Source: Catellatospora citrea
GTDB taxonomy: Bacteria; Actinomycetota; Actinomycetes; Mycobacteriales; Micromonosporaceae
NCBI RefSeq assembly: GCF_003610235.1
Contig: NZ_RAPR01000001.1
Coordinates: 1,302,001 to 1,366,000, forward strand
Direction: 5' to 3'
Length of the DNA: 64,000 bases
Position 1 is the stretch's first letter; each line of letters opens with the position of its first letter. Of the stretch, positions 10,388-18,051 are shown in pieces. Position numbers and translations under genes: made by a program. The notes under the pieces are model-generated. The model was not told the DNA's origin. It saw only the letters and a list, made by a program, of their open reading frames with translations, and ran no database searches.

Positions 10388-11032
10388 ATGACTACACCCC
10401 GACGGGGACCGGGCCGCCCCCGGCGCGACGACCAGCGCGCCACGCCCGAGGTGATCATCGAGGCGGCGGCCGGGCTGTTCGCGCGGCGCGGCTTCGACGC
10501 GGTCGGCATGCGCGAGGTCGCGGCCGCGTGCGGCGTGGACGTCGCCACCGTGCACCACCACGTCGGCACCAAGGCCGCGCTGTACGAATGCTGCTTCGCG
10601 CGCGTGTTCGCGGCCGAGAGCGAGGCGCTGACCAGCGCCGTGGCCACCGCCCGGGAAGGCCTGTCCGCGGGGCCCGGCCCGGCCATGGCCGGGCTGCACG
10701 AGCTGGTCGACGTGTTCATCGACTTCCTGGAGGACCGCCCCGAGGTCACCGGCCTGTGGCTGCGCCGCTGGCTGGAGCCCGACCGGCACGCCGAACTGGA
10801 CGCCCGCTACAGCGAGCCGCTCTACCACGCCGTCGAGCAGGTGCTGGCCGAGGCCGACGCGGCCGGCGTGCTCAACGAACCGCAGCCGCACCTGGCCGTA
10901 CGCAGCCTGGTCTGGTCCGTGCACGCCCACGTCGTCGGCCTGCTCTCCGGCGCCAACGGAGCCCGCCAGCGCCGCGAGTTCCGCGCCTTCGCCCACCGCT
11001 GGCTCGACCGCATGTACCCACCCCCGCCCTGA
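10388..11032 (+). CDS. TetR-family repressor of the MFS/monooxygenase regulon
   Basis: 214 residues from ATG at 10388 (MTTPRRGPGRPRRDDQ); GGAG lies just upstream, and an in-frame ATG at 10379 would add three residues. The basic GRP-R arm is followed by a textbook HTH (VIIEAAAGLFARRGFDAVGM, VAAACGVDVATVHHHVGTKA). The rest is the helical effector domain (HELVDVFIDFLEDRPEVTGLW). It lies between two copies of the same palindrome, one at its own promoter and one before the FMO-SDR operon, so it probably represses itself, the MFS gene and the operon. Ligand unknown. Confidence 0.9.
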   Translation: MTTPRRGPGRPRRDDQRATPEVIIEAAAGLFARRGFDAVGMREVAAACGVDVATVHHHVGTKAALYECCFARVFAAESEALTSAVATAREGLSAGPGPAMAGLHELVDVFIDFLEDRPEVTGLWLRRWLEPDRHAELDARYSEPLYHAVEQVLAEADAAGVLNEPQPHLAVRSLVWSVHAHVVGLLSGANGARQRREFRAFAHRWLDRMYPPPP

Positions 11033-11062
11033 CCCCCTCCGCCCGCCCCGGGCCCCCTCTGT

Positions 11063-11125
11063 CGCAACTCTTAAAGAGTCGCGGCTTCGGGGGCCGACCG
11101 AGACCGCAACTGTTCAAGAGTTGCG
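11063..11125. repeat. Palindromic repeat family A, copy 1
   Basis: Two 22-base arms (11063-11084 and 11104-11125) pair at 19 of 22 positions around a 19-base spacer. The outer end is CGCAACTCTT and the inner end GAGTCGCGG. Each arm is also nearly self-palindromic, so one long or two short hairpins can form. It follows the TetR stop codon. Related copies lie at 19095-19159 and 60147-60209. Confidence 0.8.
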
Positions 11126-11172
11126 GCGGAGTGGACGGGCCGCTTGACGCGGGGGCCCCTGCCGACGCAATA

Positions 11173-11188
11173 TCCAACGGACGTTGGA
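11173..11188. promoter_or_regulatory. TetR operator copy 2 (TCCAAC-GGAC-GTTGGA)
   Basis: A perfect 6-bp inverted repeat with a 4-base spacer, ending 17 bases before the monooxygenase ATG and directly upstream of its GGGGAGGG ribosome site. It matches the site in the TetR/MFS divergent region, so one repressor very likely binds both. Confidence 0.72.
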
Positions 11189-11205
11189 TTTTGGGGAGGG
11201 TACGC

Positions 11206-12546
11206 ATGACGCCACGTGTCGCCGTGATCGGCGCCGGGCCGGCCGGGCTGGCCACGCTCAAGGCGCTGGCCGACCGGGGCGTGCCCGCCGTCGCCTTCGA
11301 CGCGGCGGCGCAGGTCGGCGGCCTGTGGGTGTACGGCGCACCGCACTCCTCGGCATACCGCACCCTGCACCTGAACACCTCGCGCACCCGCACCGAGTTC
11401 GCCGACCTGCCCATGCCCGCGGACTGGCCCGACTACCCCGACCACGGCCGCATCGCCGGCTACCTGCACGACTACGCGACGCGGTTCGGACTGCTCGACG
11501 CGGTCCGGCTGCGGCACACGGTCACCGAGGTGGTCCGCGACGGCCCAGGCTGGCGCGTCACCGCGCTCGGCCCCGACGGCACCACCACCGTGCACGTCGA
11601 AGCGGTCGTCGTCGCCAATGGGCACAACAGCCGCCCGAAGCTGCCCTCCCCCGCCTACCCCGGCGAGATCGGCGTCGAGCAGCTGCACAGCCACGACTAC
11701 CGCGGCCCCGAGCAGCTCGCCGGGCGGCGGGTGCTGGTCGTCGGCGGCGGCAACTCGGCCATGGACATCGCCGTCGACGCCTCCCACGTCGCGCCGCGCA
11801 CCCTGCTGTCGCTGCGCCGCGGCGTCTGGATCGTGCCCAAGCACCTGCTCGGCAAGCCGTCGGACACCCTCAACGGCGCGCTGGCCAAGCGCCTGCCCTG
11901 GCGGCTGCGCCAGCGCATCAGCCAGACCATGCTGCGCTTCGCCGTCGGCCGGCCCGCCACCTACGGCCTGCCCGCCCCGGAGCACGGCTTCCTGCAGGAC
12001 CACCCGACGCTGTCCGACTCGCTGCTGTCGCGCATCACCCACGGCGAGATCACCGTCCGGCCCGCGATCGCGCGCTTCGACGGCGACCGGGTCCACTTCG
12101 CCGACGGCGCGGCCGACGAGATCGACCTGGTCGTCTGGTGCACCGGATACGACATCGACCTGCCGTTCCTCGACCCGACCCTGCTCGGCGACGGCGCGGA
12201 CCGGCTGCCGCTCTACCGGCACGTGTTCCACCAGCAGGCCCCCGGGCTGATGTTCGTCGGCCTGATGCAGTCCACCGGCTCCGCACTGCCCGTGGTCGAG
12301 GCACAGGCCCGGCTCGCCGCCGCCCACCTGGCCGGGCAGTACGCCCTGCCCGACGCCGCCGGGCAGGCCGCCGACATCGCCGCCGAGCACCGCGCCGCCC
12401 GCGACCGCTGGGGCGAGCGCCGCCCCGCCATGCGCATCGACTTCGACGCCTACCTCGCGCTCGCCGCGAAGGAGCTGACCGACGGCGCGGCCCGCGCCCG
12501 CCGCGGCCAGGGCGTCACCTGGAACAGCAAGGAGCAGACCCGATGA
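11206..12546 (+). CDS. Flavin-containing monooxygenase (FMO/BVMO-like)
   Basis: 446 residues from ATG (MTPRVAVIGAGPAGLATLKA) with a GGGGAGGG ribosome site. The FAD Rossmann motif GAGPAG is at residues 9-14, the FMO-type LHSHDYRG lies before the second Rossmann motif (VLVVGGGNSAMD, NADPH), and the ATG-like VVWCTGYDI closes the fold. It would oxygenate a soft nucleophile or ketone using NADPH and O2. The ATGA overlap with the SDR implies translational coupling. The TetR operator upstream implies induction by the substrate or a related compound. N-oxidation and Baeyer-Villiger oxidation cannot be separated from sequence alone. Confidence 0.9.
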   Translation: MTPRVAVIGAGPAGLATLKALADRGVPAVAFDAAAQVGGLWVYGAPHSSAYRTLHLNTSRTRTEFADLPMPADWPDYPDHGRIAGYLHDYATRFGLLDAVRLRHTVTEVVRDGPGWRVTALGPDGTTTVHVEAVVVANGHNSRPKLPSPAYPGEIGVEQLHSHDYRGPEQLAGRRVLVVGGGNSAMDIAVDASHVAPRTLLSLRRGVWIVPKHLLGKPSDTLNGALAKRLPWRLRQRISQTMLRFAVGRPATYGLPAPEHGFLQDHPTLSDSLLSRITHGEITVRPAIARFDGDRVHFADGAADEIDLVVWCTGYDIDLPFLDPTLLGDGADRLPLYRHVFHQQAPGLMFVGLMQSTGSALPVVEAQARLAAAHLAGQYALPDAAGQAADIAAEHRAARDRWGERRPAMRIDFDAYLALAAKELTDGAARARRGQGVTWNSKEQTR

Positions 12547-13358
12547 GCACCCTCAACGGCCGGCGCGTCATCGTCACCGGCGCGAACGGCACCTTCGGCC
12601 GGCTGCTGGTCGCGCGGCTGGAGCTGGCCGGGGCCCGGGTCGTCGGCCTCGACCTGCGCGCCGACACGGTCGGCACGTCGCCCGTCATCGCCTGCGACCT
12701 GACCGACGGCGCCGCGGTGCCGGGCGCGGTCGCGCAGGCGGTCGAGACGCTCGGCGGCCTCGACCTGCTGATCAACAATGCGGGTGTCGGCGGCCCCGCC
12801 CCGGCGGAGCTGCCACCCGGCGACGCCGCCCGGCGGCAGCTCGACGTCAACCTGATGGCCGCTTGGCACACCACCGCCGCGGCCGTGCCCGCCCTGGAGC
12901 GCAGCCGGGGCCGGGTCGTGTTCGTGTCCAGCCGCATGGCACTGCTACCGCTGCCATTGGCCGCCGCGTACGGCGTCAGCAAGCGCGCCCTGGTCGCCTA
13001 CGCCGACGCGCTGCGGCTGGAGGTCGGCACCCACATCGGCGTCAGCGTCGTCTACCCGAGCATGGTCGCGTCCCCCATCCACGACGCCTCCGCGCAGGCC
13101 GGCCTGTCCCTGCAGGGGGTGTCCCGGTACGAGCCGGTGGAGGGGGTCGTCGCCGCGATCCTGCGGGCCGCGACGGCCCGCAAGGCCCCGCGCGACGTGG
13201 CCACCACCGGACGCGGCCGCTTCGAACTGCTGCTGGCCCGGCACCTGCCGTCGGTGACCGGCGCGATCGTGCGCCGCACCATCGCCAAGCGCCTCGCGGC
13301 GGGCGACCTGGACCAGGCCCCGCTGGCCGCGGGCATGCGCCGCCGCGCCGGCCGCTGA
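12543..13358 (+). CDS. Short-chain dehydrogenase, second gene of the monooxygenase operon
   Basis: 271 residues; its ATG overlaps the monooxygenase stop (ATGA). Cofactor motif TGANGTFG (residues 13-20), LLINNAGVGG, and catalytic Ser (VVFVSSRMA) with Tyr/Lys in AAYGVSKRALVAY. The C-terminal part (SVTGAIVRRTIAKRLAAGD) resembles SDRs paired with FMOs in steroid or terpenoid metabolism. It may make or remove the carbonyl/alcohol used by the monooxygenase. This gene and the FMO gene form one unit behind the TetR operator. Confidence 0.9.
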   Translation: MSTLNGRRVIVTGANGTFGRLLVARLELAGARVVGLDLRADTVGTSPVIACDLTDGAAVPGAVAQAVETLGGLDLLINNAGVGGPAPAELPPGDAARRQLDVNLMAAWHTTAAAVPALERSRGRVVFVSSRMALLPLPLAAAYGVSKRALVAYADALRLEVGTHIGVSVVYPSMVASPIHDASAQAGLSLQGVSRYEPVEGVVAAILRAATARKAPRDVATTGRGRFELLLARHLPSVTGAIVRRTIAKRLAAGDLDQAPLAAGMRRRAGR

Positions 13359-13403
13359 CCGGACGACTCAACCGCCAGGTCGAAGCGCCGCAGTCAGAGG
13401 CCG

Positions 13404-14231
13404 CTAGCCGAGGTCGTAGGCATCGAGGTAGTCATCGAGGGCCTTGGCGTGACTCCACAGCTGGTTGAAGTAACCACGCCAGCGAGCCGTGAACAGCTCG
13501 CTGTTCGCAGCCAGACCGCTGATCTGCTGCCCGCTGATGCCGGAGAACGTCAGAAAAGCGGTGCGCCCGTCAATGAGAGCCATGTTGATGCTGTCGGTGT
13601 CGACCGTCCACTCGAACACTTTGGCTTCGTAAGCGAGGTTTCTCCTGGTGGCCGCCTGGTGCTCACGCAGCCATTCGAGGAATCGCTGGTTCGGCGACCC
13701 GTTGCGCGCTGGCACGCCGATTACGCGCAGGACGCGCCGGTGCGGGACTGTCGACCATTCGAGCAGACTGGCAAAGTAACGAGCCGCGGCCTCGTCGGTG
13801 TAGCGGTTGGGTGCCAGCTGCCGGATGTACGTCACACAAATCTCCTCCTCCGCGCTCGCCAGCCGGTCGGCGAGCGCGGAGTAGAACTCCCTGGTGGAAT
13901 CGAAGTAGGAGATCTCCAACGACTCGTGCCGCTCAGTCGCGGCGGCGTTGGCCGGCGCACCCGGCTGGGGATCCACCGTCGGCACGTAGATTCGCTTCAG
14001 CAGTGCTTGAAACCGCGGCACCTGCGCCTCACCGCCGAGCGCGGTCACCAGTAAGGCCAGCGTCTTGTGGTCGGGAACACGCACACCGTCAAGAATGCGC
14101 TGCACTACGCCGCGACCGAGGTAGGCGGCCCGGGCGATCTCCGAGTAGCTCGGCCTTCCCGCGTCGCAGTGCAGGTCGACGAGAGCCGCGTAGAACTCGT
14201 TCCTCGCCTGCTCGTTGGTGCGATCCGCCAT
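13404..14231 (-). CDS. HTH protein with a C-terminal PLD-like sensor domain
   Basis: 275 residues from the ATG MADRTNEQARNEFYAAL; an alternative ATG 15 bases upstream is also possible. Residues 20-75 carry an XRE-like HTH (SYSEIARAAYLGRGVVQRIL, then PDHKTLALLVTALGG). After a linker, residues 105-275 form a domain with FYSALADRLASAEEEICVTY, RVIGVPARNG, and INMALIDGRTAFLTFSG. This resembles the phospholipase-D-like sensor domain found at the C-terminus of regulators, but I see no HxK motif, so it is probably not an enzyme. Common in actinomycetes with no known role. Confidence 0.7.
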   Translation of the reverse strand: MADRTNEQARNEFYAALVDLHCDAGRPSYSEIARAAYLGRGVVQRILDGVRVPDHKTLALLVTALGGEAQVPRFQALLKRIYVPTVDPQPGAPANAAATERHESLEISYFDSTREFYSALADRLASAEEEICVTYIRQLAPNRYTDEAAARYFASLLEWSTVPHRRVLRVIGVPARNGSPNQRFLEWLREHQAATRRNLAYEAKVFEWTVDTDSINMALIDGRTAFLTFSGISGQQISGLAANSELFTARWRGYFNQLWSHAKALDDYLDAYDLG

Positions 14232-14611
14232 TGCCGCCGATCCCATCGCGAAGGCTGCCCATTCAGACTGTGCACGGTTGTGCGGTCCTGCACACCGTTG
14301 CGCGCCGATGCGCGGCATCGATCGTAGCTGATCACGCCCACCGCTCCTCGTGCACGCCCGAGACGGGCTCGGCGATCGCCGCCGCACACCGGCGAACGCT
14401 CCGTCGCGGCGTCGCACTTTTTGCTCCCGAACCTCATCGGAAGGTGGACCGACCAGCGGAAACGAGCCATCCTCGACACATGACGGAAGGGGATGATCAC
14501 TGTGGAGTGATACCTGCGAGATGCGATCCGAACACGAAGTAGGACAAGACAAAGCCGCTGCTCGCCCCCGCCAAGAGGATGCAACGGCTTCGACCCACGA
14601 GAGGAGCACTC

Positions 14612-14827
14612 ATGCTCGTCCACGTCAGACTACCCGCCCAACTCGGGCTGTGGGAGTTCATTGCCGTCCTTGTGACAGGCCTCCTGCTGATCATCGCCGT
14701 GATGACCCGCGACCCGAGCTGGTTCACGACGGTGGCCGCCGCGCTCGTCGGCGCCGCCGTCGCCTCGCGGACCGGCCGCCGTGGCACCGGCCGCAAGACC
14801 TCCCGGGAGGGCGGTGACCGGGCGTGA
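14612..14827 (+). CDS. Small membrane protein
   Basis: 71 residues from ATG with GAGAGGAG upstream (the frame continues 5' without a ribosome site). Two hydrophobic segments: LWEFIAVLVTGLLLIIAVMT and WFTTVAAALVGAAVASR. It ends in a basic tail (TGRRGTGRKTSRE). It overlaps the next small gene by GTGA, so they are translated together. Family not recognised. The promoter region is shared with the divergent HTH protein, so it may be its target. Confidence 0.65.
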   Translation: MLVHVRLPAQLGLWEFIAVLVTGLLLIIAVMTRDPSWFTTVAAALVGAAVASRTGRRGTGRKTSREGGDRA

Positions 14828-15018
14828 CTGTCCCCCAGGACGCCAGGCGACCGTACGCCACCGACACTCCGCAGCCCGCCTGCGCCAACTGCGGCCGGCG
14901 CATGACGCTGCAGCAGGTGCAGGGATACAACTGCGCCGGCTCGCCGGTCTCCTACCGCGCATACCGCTGTGGATGCGCCGTCGCCTGCACGGCGACGCGT
15001 CCGACGACGGACGCGTGA
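14824..15018 (+). CDS. Small Cys-containing protein
   Basis: 64 residues from GTG overlapping the stop of the membrane protein. One CxxC knuckle (PACANCGRRM) and later Cys residues (YNCAG, YRCGCAVAC) suggest a zinc-ribbon-like fold. The 3' end of the gene is itself a 9-bp hairpin (ACGCGTCCG/CGGACGCGT). No known function; coupling suggests it acts with the membrane protein. Confidence 0.6.
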   Translation: MTVPQDARRPYATDTPQPACANCGRRMTLQQVQGYNCAGSPVSYRAYRCGCAVACTATRPTTDA

Positions 15019-15088
15019 CCTCCGCATACCACTGCCGCACCGGTTCTGCCGCCGGTCGCACGCCTCGCTGAAGACCAGGCCGTACAGG

Positions 15089-15126
15089 CCGCGCGGCGTG
15101 CGTCCGGGCAGAGACACGCCGCGCGG
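15089..15126. terminator. Perfect 12-bp hairpin downstream of the chitinase
   Basis: CCGCGCGGCGTG pairs with CACGCCGCGCGG around a 14-base loop, 8 bases after the chitinase stop on the minus strand and downstream of the small Cys gene on the plus strand. Likely bidirectional terminator. Confidence 0.7.
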
Positions 15127-15133
15127 TGGTCCG

Positions 15134-17404
15134 TCACAAACCTGAGTGCACCGCGGACATCAGGGTGCCGGACCCCGTGTCACCCGACATCTCCCAGATC
15201 ATGCCGCCGAGCAGTCCCTTCTGCTTGATCCAGGCGGTCTTCTGGCCGATCGACCAGGGGTCGTCGAAGCTCCACCACTGCCCGCCCGCACCGGTGTAGC
15301 AGTAGCTGGAGACCGACTGCACGTCGTGGTACACCGTGCAGCCCGGCACGCTCGCCAGCAGGTTGGCGTACCCGCGGGTGCCCGCCTCCTCGGCGAACTG
15401 GCCCGGGGCGGCCCCGGTCGCGGTCTGCCACTCGCCGTTGACGCCGCCCGCGGCGACGCCCTGCCAGCCGCGCCCGTAGAAGGCCACCCCGATGGTGAGC
15501 CGCCGCGGGCTGACCCCGGCGTCCAGATAGGTCTGGATCGCCTTGTTCACGCTGAACTCGAACGCGTACGGGTCCTGCGTGTCGCGGTACAGGTTGGCCT
15601 GGTGGCCGGTGCGGTTCGGCTCCCATGAGTTGTCCGAGCCGGAGCCGTGGAAGTCGTAGCCCTGCACGTTGGCGAAGTCCATGTAGTTGAACACGCCGTT
15701 CGGCCCGATGTCCCAGCCCGCCGCGATCTTCGCCGGGTCCGCCGGGGTGAACGCGGTGATCAGGTATCGCTTGCCGGTGGTCGCGGTCAGCGCGTCGAGC
15801 TGGCGGCGGAACTCGGCGGTCAGCGCCGTGTTGTTGGCCTTGTCCGCCGGGCTGACGTGGTTGCCCGGGTGGCCCTCCGCGCCCGGCCACTCCCAGTCGA
15901 GGTCGATGCCGTCGAAGATGTTCGCCGCGCTGCCCGGGCCGCCCGCGCCGTTGTACACCGGCAGGTTGCCCTTGATGTAGATGTCGATGCAGGACCGGAC
16001 GAACTTCTCCCGGGACGCGGGCGTGGCCGCGACGTCGGAGAAGTACTTGGAGTAGGTCCACCCGCCGATCGAGATGAGCACCTTGAGGTGCGGGTGCTTG
16101 GCCTTGAGCTTGCGCAGCTGGTTGAAGTTGCCGCGCAGCGGCTCCCAGCCGGTGTCGGCGACGCCGTCGACGGACTGCGACGCGGCCATCGGGCGGCCGT
16201 AGTCGGCGTCGGCGTCACCGGCGCCGGTGCCCTGGTCCGGGTCCTGCGGGTTGGTGGTGGTGCCCCGGGTGACGCCCTGCAGGCAGGTCAGGTTGACCGG
16301 GTCGATGTTGGCGAAGGCGTAGTTGAGGTGGGTCAGCTTGGCCGCCGAGCCGCTGGTGTCGAGGTTGCGGACGAAGTACTGCCGGCCGTAGATGCCCCAC
16401 TGCACGAAGTAGCCGACCTTCGCGTAGCTGCCCGTGCCGACGACGTCGTCGGTGGTGACGGTGACGGCGTTGGAGGCGGCGGAGGCGTTGTCGTAGGTGT
16501 CGCGGGCCTTGACCGTGAACGTGTACGCGGTCATCGGCGACAGCCCGCCGACCACCGCCGTCGTGCCGGTGACGCTGGCCCGCAGGGTCGTGCCGGTGTA
16601 GACGTCGTAGCCGGCGATCCCGTTGGCGTCGGTCGCGGCGTTCCAGGCGAGGGTGACCGAGGTGGCGGTCTTCGCGGTCGAGCGCAGGTTGCCGGGCACG
16701 GTCGGCGGGGTGGTGTCGTTGGCCGGGTTCAGCGTGGTGGCGCTGACCGGCGCGCTGACCGCGGACAGGTTGCCGCGGGTGTCGCGGGCCCGCACGGTGA
16801 ACGTGTAACCGGTGTTCGGGGTCAGGCCGGTGACCGTCGCGCCGGTGGTGGTGCTCGTGGCCACGACCGTGCTGCCGGACAGCACGTCGTATCCCGCGAT
16901 CGGGAAGTCCGTGACCGCGGCGGCGGTCCAGGCCAGCGAGACGGTGCGGGTGGTGCGGCCGGTGACGGTCACGCCGGTGGGCGTGCCCGGGGCGCGGTCG
17001 GCGCTGCCGTCGCACTTGTTGCCGTTGATGCGGCAGTTCAGCGGGGCCGCGCCGGAGCCGTACGCGATGAACCAGGGGCTGTAGGGCTCGGTGCTGGCGC
17101 CGGCCGCGACCGTGCCGTTGTAGTGGGCGTTGACGACGGTGACGTGGCTGCCGGACTGGCTGGCCGTGCCGTTGTAGAAGTTGCTCATGGTCACGCCCGC
17201 CGGCAGGTCGAACTCCAGGGTCCAGCCGGTGATCGCGGCGGAGGTGGGGTTCGCGACGACGAACTTGTCCATGAACCAGGAACCGTTGTTCGCGCTGGAG
17301 AAGGTGGCGGTGAGCCCGGCCGGCGCGGCCGCCGCGACGCCGGGCAGCGCCAGGGCGGTGACGGCTATGGCGAGGATCGCGGCAAGGGAGCGGATCTTGC
17401 GCAT
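15134..17404 (-). CDS. Secreted GH18 chitinase with CBM2-like and two FnIII domains
   Basis: 756 residues; ATG with AGGAGGG. A Sec signal peptide (MRKIRSLAAILAIAVTALAL, cleavage after VAAAAP) leads to a CBM2-like carbohydrate-binding domain (29-132), FnIII domains (about 138-224 and 233-319), and a GH18 barrel (325-756). The DxxDxDxE motif is DGIDLDWEW at 498-506, with catalytic Glu505 and the SIGGWTYS strand upstream. It hydrolyses chitin outside the cell with retention of configuration. A palindrome (ATTAGGAAA-C-TTTCCTAAT) lies directly upstream, the type seen before actinomycete glycoside hydrolase genes. Confidence 0.95.
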   Translation of the reverse strand: MRKIRSLAAILAIAVTALALPGVAAAAPAGLTATFSSANNGSWFMDKFVVANPTSAAITGWTLEFDLPAGVTMSNFYNGTASQSGSHVTVVNAHYNGTVAAGASTEPYSPWFIAYGSGAAPLNCRINGNKCDGSADRAPGTPTGVTVTGRTTRTVSLAWTAAAVTDFPIAGYDVLSGSTVVATSTTTGATVTGLTPNTGYTFTVRARDTRGNLSAVSAPVSATTLNPANDTTPPTVPGNLRSTAKTATSVTLAWNAATDANGIAGYDVYTGTTLRASVTGTTAVVGGLSPMTAYTFTVKARDTYDNASAASNAVTVTTDDVVGTGSYAKVGYFVQWGIYGRQYFVRNLDTSGSAAKLTHLNYAFANIDPVNLTCLQGVTRGTTTNPQDPDQGTGAGDADADYGRPMAASQSVDGVADTGWEPLRGNFNQLRKLKAKHPHLKVLISIGGWTYSKYFSDVAATPASREKFVRSCIDIYIKGNLPVYNGAGGPGSAANIFDGIDLDWEWPGAEGHPGNHVSPADKANNTALTAEFRRQLDALTATTGKRYLITAFTPADPAKIAAGWDIGPNGVFNYMDFANVQGYDFHGSGSDNSWEPNRTGHQANLYRDTQDPYAFEFSVNKAIQTYLDAGVSPRRLTIGVAFYGRGWQGVAAGGVNGEWQTATGAAPGQFAEEAGTRGYANLLASVPGCTVYHDVQSVSSYCYTGAGGQWWSFDDPWSIGQKTAWIKQKGLLGGMIWEMSGDTGSGTLMSAVHSGL

Positions 17405-17417
17405 GTGCCCTCCTGTT

Positions 17418-17436
17418 ATTAGGAAACTTTCCTAAT
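17418..17436. promoter_or_regulatory. 19-bp palindromic operator upstream of the chitinase
   Basis: ATTAGGAAACTTTCCTAAT is a perfect palindrome with one central base, 13 bases before the chitinase ATG and overlapping its leader. The size and symmetry suggest a dimeric repressor (possibly ROK family). The regulator is not in this window. Confidence 0.7.
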
Positions 17437-17534
17437 ACTGGGCCCGCCAGACCGCCCGGTCAATGCCAGATTTGCATTTCTCGATGGCTGTCGCCACCGC
17501 CGCGGATCCGGGACGGATTCGGCGAGCCCGGCGG

Positions 17535-17900
17535 CTACCTGAGTTTGCCGTCGAGCCGCGGCCGCACTGTTCCGTCCACCTCGGTGCAGATGCCGAACAC
17601 GCGGGCGTGGCCGGTCCAGCCGTTGACGCGGCCCCGGTTGTTGCTGATCTGCACCCGACCGCCCGGGGTGTCCACCGCCGACACCAGGTGCAGGTAGACC
17701 GAGCCCGCCACGCGGGCCAGCACGATGTCGCCGACCTGGACCGCCGCCGGGTCCACCGGCGCGACGGTCACCAGATCCCGGCTGCGGATCAGCGGCACCA
17801 TCGAGTTGCCGGTGGGCCGGAACCGCACCGTCGCCCCGGCGACCACCCGCGTCGCGACGCTGTCGAGCACTCCCATGGGCCACAGGATGCACGTCCGCAC
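17535..17900 (-). CDS. S24/S26-like (LexA/signal-peptidase fold) protein
   Basis: 121 residues from GTG; an in-frame ATG at 17876 (MGVLDSVATRVV) is an equally good start. The sequence shows a S24/S26-fold core: RPTGNSMVPLIRSRDLVTV with the nucleophile-like G-x-S-M motif, then GDIVLARVAGSVYLHLVSAV, where type I signal peptidases and LexA carry the Lys base. Here the equivalent position is Leu/His (YLHLV), so proteolytic activity is doubtful. Short for the family; no membrane anchor or DNA-binding domain is seen. Confidence 0.65.
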   Translation of the reverse strand: MRTCILWPMGVLDSVATRVVAGATVRFRPTGNSMVPLIRSRDLVTVAPVDPAAVQVGDIVLARVAGSVYLHLVSAVDTPGGRVQISNNRGRVNGWTGHARVFGICTEVDGTVRPRLDGKLR

Positions 17901-18051
17901 CGCATGCGGGCCAGCGAATTGGCCATGCCGCGGCGTTACGGGTGGCGGCCTGCGCCATGTCGGCGCATCGAAGTGTGTGCGCGGCGCGGCTGGAGGCGGC
18001 GGTGGCCTGCGCCTACGGTGACGCCACCCCTGTTACCGGAAGGAGTCGGTC

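Noticed and set aside
11063..11125. A CRISPR array or phage attachment site
   Set aside because: The repeats are inverted within each copy and scattered singly over 50 kb, not spaced direct repeats with spacers.
8993..13358. A natural-product biosynthetic cluster
   Set aside because: It has an FMO, an SDR, a transporter and a TetR repressor but no core synthase, NRPS/PKS or terpene enzyme.
15647..17422. A 591-residue plus-strand frame over the chitinase
   Set aside because: Composed of Val/Gly/Arg repeats; it is the complement of the chitinase codons.
17535..17900. A LexA or phage repressor
   Set aside because: It has the S24/S26 fold but lacks a DNA-binding domain, and the catalytic Lys position is not conserved.
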